A stretch of 64,000 nucleotides of DNA, from assembly GCA_037447655.1 (NCBI GenBank), contig JBBHKE010000880.1, forward strand, positions 279,934 to 343,933. The letters are read 5' to 3'. Source of the DNA: Zygnema cylindricum (lineage: Eukaryota > Streptophyta > Zygnematophyceae > Zygnematales > Zygnemataceae). The notes under the pieces are model-generated. The model was not told where the DNA came from and did not search any database. It worked only from the letters and a program-made list of their open reading frames with translations. Positions within the stretch are counted from its first letter, which is position 1. Every line of letters starts with the position of its first letter. Shown one piece after another: positions 23,363 to 35,424 of the stretch. The translations under genes and the position numbers were made by a program.

Positions 23363-24025
23363 TTAGCTCAAAGTCCTCTCCGCGAAGGTTAATGGATGTG
23401 AAACGGAGCATCAGAGGACCCTCGACAAAGATTTTTTTTATGATTTCGGTGGATTCGAATCCACTCTATCCAAAGGCACATGGTCCTTGCCAATTGTAAG
23501 GTTGGTTCGACTACCGTGGATGATATCATTACTTTCCAAGTGCACCAATCATACATGTCTAGAGTGTGGCTAGTGTCCTCCTTCAGAAGTGTCCTCTTTA
23601 AAAACAGTTGAGGATACTAACAAAATGGAGAAAGAATGAGCGTTTGCTTCGAAAACTAAAAATCGGACGGTCAAAGTTGTCGCCCAAAAGCTTAGAGTAT
23701 TTTCACGAATTTTCAGTAAATATGTTTTATATAAAAAAAAAAAAAGTTGTATGGCTTGGTACGAATATGAATGATTTTTATAAAACAACCTCAATTTTAG
23801 CGTGATGGAGCCCCACCATTATTCCAAGACGCTCTTTCGTCATGTTTTTTTTGTCTTCTTCGCAACTTCAAGGTTTCGCGCACAAAAGTAAAGTCTTTTG
23901 TGGTACAACAACTGAAAGCAAGTGCATGGTACTTCGTAGGCAAGTACATGGTACGGAAATGAAGATTTGAAGTAGAATAAGTCAGTGTGAAGAATCTTTG
24001 ACTATTTTTAATATCTGATCCTAGC
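23363..24025. other. Non-coding stretch between T1 copies
   Basis: No gene is supported. A 16-bp perfect palindrome GTGGATTCGAATCCAC lies at 23449-23464. Confidence 0.4.
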
Positions 24026-24028
24026 TTA

Positions 24029-24785
24029 GGGTATGTCTCCATTTAGCTTAGCGAACTTTTTTTATTTTTTAGCGCAGATTTGGCGGACCCAAATTTTAGG
24101 TGTCGCTTATTGTAATAATGTAATTGTTACTGTAAGAGTGTGACGATTATGTACGCTGACAATGCCCGTGACAGCTCTCATCGTCTACAATTTATAATTA
24201 CACACGTTATTTTTTGTAATAGCTTGTAACGTCGCATGACTATCCGTGAGGTTGTAGACGTCGCCTTGTAGAATTTGCGGATTCACTGTTGAAGAAGATG
24301 TTCTTTGCCTTTGCGTCTCCTGTCCGATCGACGTGAAATGGCATCAAAATTTTCAAACAGTTGCGACCAGATGTAAGAGGAGAAATAAAAGACAAAATTG
24401 TGTACTTTTTCTCAATGTACTGAACGCAAACGAACAAAAATAGCGAATCGTATACTTTTTGTCGTCGCTTGAATTCGTTTTACATTTTTGAGAAATTTCA
24501 ACTTGTGCGCGTAGGTGTTCCTATTTTTTAGCGAAAATGCTTCGTTTTAAAACACATCGCCGATGTGTTTTAAAGAAAGTTTGAAGATGATTTTTCTAGT
24601 CTTTGCCGTGGGTCAAGAAACACAAGACGACAACAAGTAAAACATTTTAAGTTCGCCGATGACGAAAAATTTACTTATTTTTTTTTTTATATTTTTGTAC
24701 GGTTGAAACTTAAGCGCTACGACACTAAGTTTTAGGGGAAAACAAATAAAAAAAATCCCTTACTTTGGCAAATGGAGACATACCC
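24029..24785. mobile_element. T1 Tourist-like element (subfamily c) with TTA duplication
   Basis: TTA|GGGTATGTCTCCATTTAGC and AAATGGAGACATACCC|TTA, a clean 3-bp target duplication. The central near-perfect palindrome is at 24546-24574 (arm TTTAAAACACATCG, one central base). Its right end was later included in a tandem duplication. Confidence 0.75.
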
Positions 24786-25310
24786 TTACTTGGTACCACT
24801 AAAATTAGAACACGTGAATATTGCAGCCTTGTCTGTACAAATTCAGAAAACCATCTAATGTACTTTCGACCTCAACCCTAAACATATATCCATTATTTTC
24901 CAATCCATACAATGCGCGTTTTTTGCATATTGGATGAGTATTTTATAGACTTATCATTTTGCGAAACCATAGTTGTTCAAATTGTTCGACTTTTATTATT
25001 TTTTTTGTACGGTTGAAACTTAAGCGGTACAGCACTAAGTTTTAGGGGAAAACAACAGCAAAAAAGCCCTTACTTTGTCAAATGGAGAGATACCCTTACT
25101 TGGTACCACTTAAATTAGAACACGTGAATATTTCAGCCTTTTCCGTAAAAATTCAGAAACCATCTAATGTACTTTCGACCTCAACCCTAAAAATATAACC
25201 ATTATTTTCCAATCCATACAATACCCGTTTTTTGCATATTGGATGAGTATTTTATAGACTTATCATTTTGCGCAACCATAGTTGTTTGAATTGTTCGACT
25301 TTTACCTTTT
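24697..25310 (+). repeat. Tandem duplication, ~305 bp unit, two copies
   Basis: Unit 1 begins near 24697 and unit 2 near 25003, both with 'gtacggttgaaacttaagcg', the T1 right end, then 'ttggtaccact.aaattagaacacgtgaatatt' and a shared flank. Because the T1 end is duplicated with its flank, the duplication is younger than the T1 insertion. Confidence 0.85.
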
Positions 25311-25532
25311 TTCCGATTTCTGCTTATAATTTGTGACTTTTGAAAAAATCGTAAAAAACGCGGAGTACCTTCTATAAGGTAAAGTGAACACAAATTTTAC
25401 GAGAAATGTACGGTTTTCTACAGAAAATTTACGGACTTTGACAAAAAGATACGTTGCACTTCTTGTACTTTTTGTCCAGTAAACTAAACACGAATTTTGT
25501 TCATTTCAGAAAGCTTTAAGTCTCGGAATATT
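25311..25532. other. Non-coding stretch
   Basis: Nothing recognisable. Confidence 0.3.
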
Positions 25533-26385
25533 AGTGTGACGGCAGAAAGGTAGTAATTTGTAGCGTAAGTTTCATAAGGGTATGCGTCATCACTTGAGTG
25601 CAGCATAGGACAACGCAGCTGCTATGCAGACAGAGCAGCGCAGCTGCTATGCTGACAGAGCAGCGCAGCTGCCTTGCAAACATGGCAGCGCAGCAGCGAA
25701 GCTGCGAAACAAACAAGATAAACACAGTTGTGGTTACTTTGGATATGATCCGTATAGACAACGCAGCTGCTGCTATCTTGGATATGATTCGGTGCGGGAC
25801 ACCGCACTCCGGGTGATGTGATTGTGATCCAATACGGGACAACGCAGCTGCGATTGATATGAATCAAGTCAACGGACAAGATTTATAAGAGAATCACAAG
25901 TGACTTAGCCTACAAGTATTTGTACAATCACTTAATATAGATTCTGAGTAATATTGACTGTACGATGATAGATTGGGTTGGCACGATTAAGAAAACGTAG
26001 TTCTCAGTAGGTGGGTTTATTTTGTACGTACCTCTCAGGTACACTTATATCGGCGATAGAACACCGAAAGTATAAGACTTAGGACTTAGAGCTCTTTCTG
26101 TATCCAGTCTTCCAAGTAGAAAAACTACAGACAATTTTTGGGAAACCTCTAAGTATTATATCTTGAGTGTTGTCAAGTCAATTGTGTTGAAACTTGTGAG
26201 TTGTCAGTGTTTATGCTACTCTATATTCTGATATAGTTTTGTGAGGTTTGGATGGTTTTTGAAGATTTGGTGAGCACTTGAAAACAACTGTTTGGTAGGA
26301 TTCTTGATAGCTTCTGAGAGTGTATCATGTCTACTTCTACTACTACTGCTACTCCTCCACCTGCACCAGTGGTCCTAAAACAACA
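25533..26385 (+). repeat. Probable LTR upstream of gag fragment
   Basis: The right edge is set by 'aacaaca' followed by GGTTATGGGCC, the same junction as LTR/PBS in the Copia element at 50689. The left edge is uncertain. It contains ~30-bp GCAGCTGC-rich tandem repeats (25608-25695), recurring at 25760 and 25840. The gag start at 26327 lies inside this LTR. Confidence 0.4.
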
Positions 26386-26841
26386 GGTTATGGGCCTGTC
26401 TTCAAGACTTCCTATCTTTTTCGGGGAAAAGTATGTTAACTGGGCGGATATGGTAGAGACACATTTTGAGAATGTCAATCTTTTGGATATATTGGATGGT
26501 TCGCTGGATGAATCTGATCTGTCATGGTCTAAGAAAAATACACACGCTCGTTCTATTCTGAAATTTTGTATATCTGAAGAGTTAGCTATGTCTCGGATAA
26601 AAATAAAAAAAACAATTGATATCTGGAAATCTCTTAAAAATGATTATGAAAAGGCTAATGTCAAGGAAGAGCTTCAAATTGGCTAGAAAAATTTGGGACT
26701 ATAAGTACACTGGCGCTACAATGACTGAATATTCTAAAAAATTCCGCATCCTTGTAGATGCACATACTTCTGTAGGTGGGGTGTTTCCTCTATTTCAACA
26801 GGCAGCTTTGCTCATGAGGGGTCTCCCTCGTAGTATGAAGG
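26327..26841 (+). pseudogene. Copia gag fragment, broken at assembly gap
   Basis: The frame opens MSTSTTTATPPPAPVV and continues through LKQQVMGLSSRLPIFFGEK, a typical Copia/UBN2-type gag start (compare QVMGPPSRVPIFNG in the element at 50669). After ~119 residues a frameshift near 26680 moves the homology to another frame (ARKIWDYKYTGATMTEYSKKFRILVDAH, then LFQQAALLMRGLP). It is then cut off by the run of N at 26842. Protease and pol are not visible beyond the gap. Confidence 0.75.
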
Positions 26842-26851
26842 NNNNNNNNNN
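26842..26851. other. Assembly gap (10 N)
   Basis: Ten undetermined bases. Sequence after the gap does not continue the gag frame, so the true gap may be longer than 10 bases or the join may be wrong. Confidence 0.95.
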
Positions 26852-27357
26852 ATACTTCATGTAAATAAAATTATAATTAATACAAACATTTATGCAATAC
26901 ACTCCTCAAGGTACACATAAAAGTTTTATAAGTCAAACCTTGTGACATAGGTTACCAGTTTTGACCTTTTTTTAGGTTAAAAACATATTTTGTGACTTTT
27001 CTAAAGGTAAAAAATTTTGGCCTATGTTTTAAGTTCTAACCTTTTTTTATATGTGGAACTTAGCAATAATCACATATCTTTAATAATTACATTTCTTTTT
27101 TAATCGATGTAAGTAAGCTCAAATCACGGTTCTCTGCACCGTCTAATACCAGGTGCAGGAATTTATTACATTAAATGATATAAATTCCATAGTTACAGTT
27201 TTAAAACCCCACGGCTATGTCCCATGTATTCCGATTATTGCTAAGTGTTTCAATGGCTGAAATATGTAATTTAGGGTTCAAAAATGGAGATCTTATATAT
27301 TTTATGTATATTTTGAACCTTAAAATTGAAGTTCTCTCCACTTACAAGATTCAAAAC
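26852..27357. other. Non-coding stretch
   Basis: AT-rich; no gene recognised. Confidence 0.3.
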
Positions 27358-27560
27358 TACACCGTGAATCGTTATTAGCCTTATGTACCCTGTATCGGCA
27401 CCCCAAAATTTTGACATTGATACCTTAAATATAGTAAATTACATTATTTAAGGACGTGGACCATAATCTGCCACGTCTCTTGGCACTAAACTCGAATGAA
27501 TGTAGCTAATTTTTTCTTTACATTAATAATTTCTATACACTAATAACGATTCAAGGTGTA
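27358..27560 (+). mobile_element. 203-bp T2 MITE, copy 2
   Basis: Same length and ends as 19179-19381, with a handful of substitutions. TA on both sides. Confidence 0.85.
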
Positions 27561-27834
27561 TATTTTTTTCCAATCTTGAATTTTGTATCCGGTTTTAAAA
27601 AATGGAAATCTTTTCAGTGTTTTATACAAAAATTGGATTTTTTTCCAGTTTTGACCATTGGATACAGTGTTCCAAACTGAATATTTTGAAAATACACATG
27701 GAACTCCTCACATAACGTATTTACAAACATAATTAATATTAAAATAAATGTACTTCATACCAGGAAGGAAGAGTTGTACTTTAGCGAGGAAGCAGAGGAG
27801 AACGGGGGGCGGAAGGGAAAAGGGGGACGTATTA

Positions 27835-28776
27835 GGGTGTGTTCCCATGTGTTCAAGTAAGGGTTTTTTTCGTCGTTTTCACAGAAAATGGGACTTCTAG
27901 CGAGAAAATATTACGCCGTACAAAATATGGGCAATAACACAAGTACATTTTGCGTCATCTTAGAACTTGGAAGGTACAGCAATTTGGCGTTATTCTCATC
28001 GCGACCCACTTCCAGCTCATCCTCACACTTGTAATGGAATCAAATCACGATCTGATTTTAACCAGAATAACACCCTATCGATGAGTAGAAAGCAGGTGTT
28101 ATACGCGTGAAACGACTTCAAAACTTTTTGAACGAGGGAGAGTACACGTTATTTTTTTACATGCTCGTCACGCGCATGTACGGAAAAAACATCGTTGGGG
28201 TCTCGGACCTCCACTTTCATTCATGGGTCCTTTGCAAAAATTTACAACATCCTCGTCTCTCCCCATCTCTTTCATTCGACCGCTCCTCTTTCTCTCATCT
28301 CTAAATGATGTAGCAATAATAGTATAAAATGAAAGATATATTTTTTTCCCTTTTTTTTTAATGATTTTGGTCTCATTTTGATGGCATATCGAATGATAAA
28401 TGGTAAGAAAAAGAAATCGGGAAGCCATGGCGGAAAGTTTACGTGTTGATGACGTCATAAGGTAGCATGACTTCACAAGGTAGCATGACTTCGCAATGTC
28501 ACAAAACCCTAATCATCTACAATGTCACAAAAAACTCGACGTCTACAACCGTTGCCGTTTTTGTAAACGTCACTAATTTTAGGAAGTTTTCGTAGTTGTC
28601 TACTGTACTATCGTAGGCTGTCGCATGCTTTGTAGACGTCTACAACTGTCACATATTTGAAGTAACGAAGGCGCAAGTAATGATTGACATAGAAACACTT
28701 TGAAAAGTACACCGTAAAATCTGCGTTAAAATCCAAAGTAACGTTTCAAAGTTCCGGTTACATGGGAACACGCCCC
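27835..28776. mobile_element. T1 Tourist-like element (subfamily d) with TTA duplication
   Basis: TTA|GGGTGTGTTCCCATGTG on the left and CATGGGAACACGCCCC|TTA on the right. The interior matches 48640-49476 and 56094-56885, including 'gatatgccatcaaa' and a gcc-ATG-GCTTCCCGATTT block. The central imperfect palindrome is near 28034-28054. Apparent reading frames are short and not conserved. Confidence 0.75.
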
Positions 28777-28779
28777 TTA

Positions 28780-29029
28780 GTAAGTTTGAAAATCTGCAGG
28801 TTTGTTTTCGCGCCTTTGTTTGATGATGTCAAAGCGTATGACGTGTCACAGGACACCTTCAATCGGAGTAACGTGCCAAAATTTTGGTGTGAACAAGTCC
28901 CGTTTTCTGATGGGCAAAAAACTACAAATGCTCTGGTGGGAACAGGCTATTAGTATGGTTTTGTGCGAAAGAATCTGAAATCGGATCAAGAGTGGATATG
29001 GGGTGGACCCTTCAAATACTGGTACATGG
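28780..29029. other. Short non-coding stretch
   Basis: A 63-codon frame at 28762-28953 has no recognisable domain. Confidence 0.3.
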
Positions 29030-29619
29030 TACACCGCGAATCGTTATTAGCGTTATGAACTCTATATCGGCGCCCCCAAATTTTGATTCCAAAACCCGAA
29101 ATATAATTGATAATACTAAATTTTCATCTACATTAATTACGGTTTTAGAAAATAAACGTTCATAATTCTAATTTATGATATTTTTGAATAGTGTGGTTCA
29201 CGGACGTGTCAGTCTGTACAAAACGGTACTTTATTAAGTAAAAAGGTACGAAATATGGATTTAAATAATCGCGATCGCATGTAAAACTACTCTCAAAATA
29301 AGAGACATAATAAGATTGTACCTATTTTAGTGTAAATATATGTTGTGGCGTAATAATTATTCGCGCGAACACCCAAATTAGAGTTATGAAAAAATTAGAG
29401 TCAAAGGACGCAACAGTGCATGATTTGTCAGATTTTGTACTTTTGCCTTTTTTACTCTGAAGATCTTGATGGCAGATCTGTTGTACCAAAATTAGAATTA
29501 ATGATCAATTAGTATTAAACATTTTTTTCAAAAAAAATGAAAATCGTAATTAGTGTTAATAACGCTAATTATTTTTTAACACTAATAATTTCTCACCCCT
29601 AATAGCGATTCACGGTGTA
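29030..29619. mobile_element. Long T2 element (~590 bp)
   Basis: TA/CACCGCGAATCGTTATTAGCG on the left and CCTAATAGCGATTCACGGTG/TA on the right. The central block 'gtgtggttcacggacgtgtc' is shared with the long T2 copies at 1254 and 39926. Non-coding. Confidence 0.7.
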
Positions 29620-29670
29620 TCTAGGAAAAATAATTGTTTCAATAAAATTTACTGGTAGCTTTGAACATCC

Positions 29671-29741
29671 GCTTCTGTAGCACAGTGGTAGTGCGTTCCC
29701 TTCGTAAGGGAAAGGCCCGGAGTTCAATCCTCCGCAGGAGC
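29671..29741 (+). tRNA. tRNA-Thr (anticodon CGT)
   Basis: Full cloverleaf, 71 nt without CCA. The acceptor GCTTCTG pairs with CAGGAGC (one G-T pair). The D arm is GCAC/GTGC with loop AGTGGTA. The anticodon arm TTCCC/GGGAA has loop TTCGTAA, so the anticodon is CGT, reading ACG. The T arm is CGGAG/CTCCG with loop TTCAATC. No intron. A TTTT run at 29752-29755 is a likely Pol III stop. The T loop has A57 in place of the usual purine pattern GA, which is tolerated. It lies between a long T2 element and the TCF25 gene. Confidence 0.92.
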
Positions 29742-30096
29742 TTTACTGAGGTTTTATTTCATGATTGCCGCTGTACGTCGTAGACGCTTATGTCAGTCGA
29801 TTTCGTGTCATACACATTTATGATAGGCCAAAGTTGAGTTTTAGACTTCATTGATTTTGCTTTTTCCACTTGACTTCCGTAGGTCTGCACTTCTGCCTAT
29901 CTGCAATTTTTACTCCTCATTTCGTTGTTGCCTTTTTTTTTTTTTTTTTTAATCTTTTTGAATTCCGGTATTTCATTCTTCCGTGCCCTTTCTGGGAGAA
30001 AAGGCTTAGTATAATCCCTGTGCATCCTTTTAGATTTTTTTGTTTTAAGCTTTGCTTGAGTGTTGTTTTACTGTTGGTTTTAGTGTTTAAGGATTC

Positions 30097-33000
30097 ATGG
30101 CTGGAAGACAGGTGAGGCGTTTTTTGAAAGAATTAGAGAAGAGTGGTGAAAAAAAAGTGACAACTGTCAAGGAAGATGAGGGAGAGATGGGAGGAGAAGA
30201 AGGAGAAGAGGAGGAGGAGGTAGAGGTTTCTGGAAATACTTCTACTGGCAACTTATTTGACCTTCTTGGAGAACAGGTAACCCTAAGGAGTTAATGATTT
30301 AATTTGGTGTTTTGTGATGGTATAAAGTCAAAGTTTATGACCAAAGTGGCCTGATTATGTGAGAGAATTGATGGCTTAAAACATAGATGCTAATTTTCTT
30401 GTTTAGAAAAGGTACTAGTAATGTTCTTTTATGCTCTAATTCTGATAGTTAATATTCTGCTTGTTACGTTTTTGTATTTCTGGAAAATACGGTTAAAGTA
30501 ATGACATTCTGTGGAGGTGGTTGAAAAGAATCGTAATGAACATATTTGTTCGTCTAGGTTTACTTGTGAAGAAGCAAAGTAATTCCAAGTGATATTAATG
30601 ATCCGTAAAAAAACCCCTAAATTTTTATAGGAAAACTGTTTCGTTAATGCTACTTAGGAGCCACCTGACTGGTTAGAAGGTTGATATTTTTAATTTAGTG
30701 TATGGCGGTCTATTAACATCTGCTATTCAGTAGACGAGAGTTTAAATTCTATTGAATTCTTAAAACAAAACAATGTAACTTCTTTCCTGGTAGTATTTTT
30801 AGAGGGAACTCTCTACAGGACTATGTACAGCCTGCAATGAAACTCAGTAAATTTTTGCAAAAAAAAGTTCCTTCTGTCCATCAACATTACTTCGTTAATA
30901 ATAACAATTTTGATGAATGCAGTCTTCTTCTCATGTTGTTCCTATGTTGACTTATAAATTTGTCAGTCAGGTAGTAAAAATGAGCTTTATGTTCAGTTGA
31001 CTAAGTAAACAATAATGACTTCACTGTCATAAGAAGTTTAACAACCGGAGTTCCTATTTACCTCATCCATGCTACAACAAGAATTGCTTCAAGATATACA
31101 TATACGTATATATACGTATAAACATACATACATATATATTAAAACTATGTTATGTTACGTTGCCATGATCCCATAATAATGAACTGTTGCTCACGGTTCA
31201 ACTTGATTTTCTTTTGTTCCTAAGTTTGAACAATGACCGTAGGATGTTCTTGTAATCTGGACAATTCAACTATTGTTATCTCACCAATTGAACAAGTACA
31301 GCTCTTGCAAGTAAATCTCTAGAAAGCAATGCTATCGGCTTTTGCGGTACAGTAGACATTATTCAACAAATTGGAAAGAAAAAAAATGTCTTTAATACCG
31401 TAGATACTCTATGATGACCAGAATGACTTGCCCGAATTTCTAGCGATTTGTACGTCGGGGTTTACCATTTTTTTTATTCTGAACTTTACTCGTGATATTT
31501 TTTGAAATATCACTCTCTTTTTATTAAAATTTCATTATTTCAGGTATTATGTTATAATGTGTGTATATATATGTATATGTGTGTGTGTATAAACACTAAT
31601 TCAGTCCGAGGATTTTGTGCCCTCTGAACACAAATAGTGTCAATAGTGCTGATTGCGTTTTTTCTTAACTCTAAACTTTTTTTTTTCTCACAATCGTCCA
31701 CGTCATTCGGACTAGAATTACTTCTCATACTAACTGCTTGTTAACGCTAATAGTGATTCACAGTGTAGTGGACAAGATGATGACATTATGGAGAAGATGA
31801 CAACATTGACAATTTTTATTGACATTTGTAAAACAGGAAGATGGTATGGATGATTTGGAGGACTCGGAGATAATTGGTAGTTCAGGAGAGTCTGAGGAAC
31901 TACAAAAATTATCAAAAAAGAAGAATGGATGTCCACCTGTTGTATCCGGGGCTTCAGGGAGGAAGAAGAAGAATAAGAAAGGGAAGAGCAAGGGTGTGGC
32001 AGTTGGAGAAGGAAAGAGTGGGAAGGCTGTGAGAGGAGGAGTAGTAACTGAAGATGAAGAAGACTCGTTAGACAAGATATTGAGAGAGTTAGCAGTGAAC
32101 GATGGGGTTGATTCTAATTCGATGGAGGGGACAAGTCAGGATAAAATGAATGGGATGGAGGTAACTGTTGATAATGGAGAAATAAGTGGAAGTGAAGCGT
32201 CACGAGCAGAAATTTTAGGTGTTGATGTTCAGTTTCTCAGAGCAGATGATGAATTGAGGAGAATATTCGGCTCAAAGATGATTAACGCAGCAGAAAGGAG
32301 AGAAGAAGTGGAGGGAGGTTTGGGTAGAAGAAGATCTGCGCCAGGGAGGAGAGGTGCTGCGGGAGGAGGTCACAACAGAGTAGGATTGACTTTAAAAAAG
32401 CTTTTGTTAGTCCAACCAATGGATCATTGGATGAGATGGGATGGAGGATTGTCCATGGAATGCATACGAAGCAAGGGAGGGTTCCAGTATTTTAAATACG
32501 TTCAATCTTCTAGTTATCTTGCAGTTCAAAGCTTATATGAGGACTGTGTTGCAACACATGATCCAAATACAATTGCTCGGCTCTTAGGCAAATATCCTTA
32601 CCATGTCGACTCTTTATTGGCATTAGCCGATGTATTTAGATCCATGGGAGAGTATCAGAATTCGGCAGATTTGCTGGAGAGATGTCTTTATGCACTGGAG
32701 TGCGCTTGGCATCCATGGTTCAACCCAAGGCTGGGTACTTGCAGGCAAGCATCTGCTAATCCTATGTATATTAAGTGCTTTTTATTTTGTGAATCTTATC
32801 TTCATCCATTGGTGCATAACTTGGTTACATATTTATTGCTTCATAACTTGTTAATCCTATCTATATTCATCGATTCACAACCTTTTCACACCACCGTTGG
32901 TTCATAGCTTGGTCTTCGTATCTGTAGCTTCCCAACTCGCTAATCCTATCTGTATCTGTCGGTTCATAACTTTGTCTCTGTATCCATTGCGCCACAACTT

Positions 33001-34552
33001 GTTAATCCTGTCTATATTCATTGGTTCATAACTTGGTTGCTTCATAACTTCTTACTCCTATCTATATCCATCGGTTCATAACTCGGTCTCTATATCGATT
33101 ACTTCATAACTTGTTATCCCTACTGACAGACATTACTTTATAACGCGATAGTCTTTTCTATGTACATTGCGTGTTAGTGCTTCATAACTTGGTCTCACTT
33201 TTACCAATTTCAGAGCCCCTGTTGGATTTTCATGGATCAAGATTTTGCGTTGATGAGATTGATAAGATATATGAATTATTCTACATCTTGATTATATTGA
33301 CAGCTGAAATATCTCGTTTCACGAAATAGAAGCGGTCACACCTTGAAAATCACCTTTGTTGCATTATGGCATTGAACATGTAGCTGCATTTTTCTAGATT
33401 CGAGGTTTTTTACTTGTTTGCTGTTTGCAACAGATAGTCCTAAGTCCTTTTGAAATTTGAATGTCAATAATTGATGGTATTGGCAACTCACTCAGTCTTG
33501 TGTGTGCCGTTCCCAAATCAGATGTGGCTTGCCTTGACTGAATAGCGTTTGCCAAATTGATTCACGTTGCTTTTCATTTTCAAATATTCATCCAATTAGT
33601 TTAATTCCAGATTAGTGTGAACCATAATACTGCGATCAAACTGTTCACGGTATTTAGATCTGTCATTTGGGGAAAGTTTACGAGGCTAGTTAAGAAGTTC
33701 ATCATTTCATAGTGTACCTTCCTTTAGTAAGTTATAACCTATTTTTAAACTTCCGTTTCAAGAATAACTTTTGCAAGAAAGGCAATGACTGAATGGCTAA
33801 TGTCTGCTTGTACATGGGATGAAATGGATGGCAGGTTGGAATACAAAATAGACGAAAATAAGCAGTTTTTTCATGCATTATTTCGTCACATGCAACATCT
33901 TACTCGGCGAGGATGCCATCGTACAGCTCTTCAAATTTGCAAGCTTCTTCTTTCTTTAGACCCTGAGGATCCCCTGGGTGCTCGTTTCTTTATTGATTTT
34001 TATGCCCTTCGAGGAGAACAATATGAATGGCTGGAAAAATTTATAGTTCAGTACAGTCCAGATGGTTCTCTGTCCCTCTTTCCCAATTTTTCTTTCTCCT
34101 CGGCTCTGGCAAGGTTTCACTTAGAGGCTATTAATAAGGAAAAGAAAGGTGGAGAACAAGAAAAAGGAAAAGTTGGTGAGAGCAACAGTAAAAAACTCGA
34201 CGTGGAGGCCACTTCTCAAGAGCTTTTACAACAAGCTTTACTTCTCCATCCTTTGATGTTAAAAAAACTCGTTGATAAAGCACCTATAAAGGTCGATGCA
34301 TATTGGGCTAAGATTTTAAAGCACAAACATTTTGCTTTTCCTGAAGGGGGAGGTCCATCTGTCGAGCATTTGATAGAGCTTTACCTTCAAAGAAGTTCTC
34401 TTTTGTGGAGGGCACAAGATGTACAAGTTTGGTTGCGAGATGTTTCTTTGACAATATTGGAAATGGCGGACAGAAAAGGAGGGGATAATGGGGAAATTGC
34501 GAGCTGGAAAGCTGTCAGGAAGGAAGCTTTTCCGTCCGAAGTGAATGAGTGA
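30097..34552 (+). CDS. TCF25/NULP1-family protein (3 exons, 601 aa)
   Basis: Exons are 30097-30276, 31837-32744 and 33835-34552, giving 601 residues, near the family's usual 600-680. The protein starts MAGRQVRRFLKEL and is followed by an acidic Glu-rich tract, then a basic/acidic linker with KKKNKKGKSKG. The conserved TCF25 domain starts near residue 185 (VDVQFLRADDELRRIFGSKM). Hallmarks are DHWMRWDGGLSMEC, YPYHVDSLLALADVFRSMGE, CLYALECAWHPWFNP and, across the last junction, GTCRLEYKIDENKQFFHALFRHM. It continues with RTALQICKLLLSLDPEDPLG and LFPNFSFSSALARFHLE, then a repeat-rich C-terminal part. Known members act in nuclear transcription regulation and, as Rqc1 in yeast, in ribosome quality control; which role applies here cannot be read from sequence. 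ATG 30097 matches the basic start of the family. Confidence 0.9.
30277..31836 (+). other. Intron 1 of TCF25-like gene, with T2 relic
   Basis: Donor CAG|GTAACC, acceptor AAACAG|GAAGAT, phase 0, 1560 nt. It contains TA-rich microsatellite at 31100-31135 and 31560-31592. A T2 MITE right end (TTAACGCTAATAGTGATTCA... to TA at 31766) is also present; its left half is decayed. Confidence 0.85.
32745..33834 (+). other. Intron 2 of TCF25-like gene, apparently GC-AG
   Basis: Family alignment fixes the junction: exon 2 ends ...GGTACTTGCAG and exon 3 starts GTTGGAATAC, restoring the conserved G-T-C-R-L-E-Y run. The intron therefore begins GCAAGC and ends GATGGCAG, a GC-AG intron of 1090 nt with a strong AG|GCAAG donor. 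No GT donor nearby restores the conserved run. Confidence 0.75.
32770..33200 (+). repeat. Degenerate ~70 bp minisatellite in intron 2
   Basis: Repeated pieces of 'cataacttgttaatcctatctatattcatcggttcataacttggtctctgtatcc' type, about five copies with drift. The last copy leads into the segment that was duplicated to 35425. Confidence 0.7.
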
Positions 34553-35340
34553 GTTATTCAGCCTTTTACCTGAAAATTGGAGTGGTATAGAATAGTACGG
34601 AGAAAAATCGAGGTCGTTTTGTTGTTGTGGAGTCTTTGGAACAAGCGTTGGTGAGTTTGTTGTTTTAGTATGTCAATTGTCTCCGGTTGAAAGTCACTCT
34701 TGCATCCGTTTACAGAATCGCAGGTTTGAAAAAAAAGGAAAAGAAGTCATAGAAACATCCAACAACTTGTTTGTTCATTCCTATGGATATATTCATGTTT
34801 GACTGAAGGGGCAAATGGTAATAAAAAGTATCGGTCCTTGTGAGTTCCTTGTATAGTCTCAGTTTTAGTTTCCACGTCAATCAGACCATTTTTACAACAT
34901 TTTTTGCTTTTTATGTTGGTTATTTTACCTTGCATGGTCCAAGCAAGGGGTTTTTTAGTCTTCGGCAGAAAGTATTTTAGTTGATCGTGATCCAAGTTTT
35001 ACATAAACAATCTTATCCTGTCTTTTTAACTTCTGTTCCTTTCTGTGCTTTCTTGTTACCTATTTCATAGTTGAATTGAATTCCATTTCTAGAATCTGTG
35101 CCATCTTGTATCCAAACTCTCTCGAATCTCCAAACATCTATACTTCTTACGAAAACTTAAACATAATAAATGCGTTTGCTCGAACTCCTATCCCTAAACC
35201 TATTTCAACCCTCTCAAATCGCTATAACTTCACAATTTTCACTGAAGTTTAAACGTGCGAAAAATAAAAACGTTTCATGGATATTGCCAAAATGGGAAAT
35301 CACACCTAAAATGGGAAATTATATGCCTAAAATGCGTTAT

Positions 35341-35408
<68 letters not shown>

Positions 35409-35424
35409 TCTCCCCACCTCACAT
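34553..35424. other. 3' flank of TCF25-like gene
   Basis: Probably includes the 3' UTR; no second gene is seen. It ends with a (CT)n tract. Confidence 0.4.
35344..35411. repeat. (CT)n microsatellite, ~30 units
   Basis: Uninterrupted CT dinucleotides, ending in CCCT/CCCC variants. It lies immediately before the duplicated TCF25 segment. Confidence 0.95.

Noticed and set aside
23449-23464. GTGGATTCGAATCCAC, resembling a tRNA T arm
   Set aside because: No D arm, anticodon arm or acceptor pairing can be drawn around it. It is a simple palindrome.
25600-25700. Regularly spaced GCAGCTGC units, considered as a CRISPR-like array
   Set aside because: Units are imperfect, spacers are almost absent, and the context is an LTR in a eukaryotic genome.
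28762-28953. Frame of 63 codons after the T1 element
   Set aside because: It starts inside the T1 right end and has no recognisable similarity.
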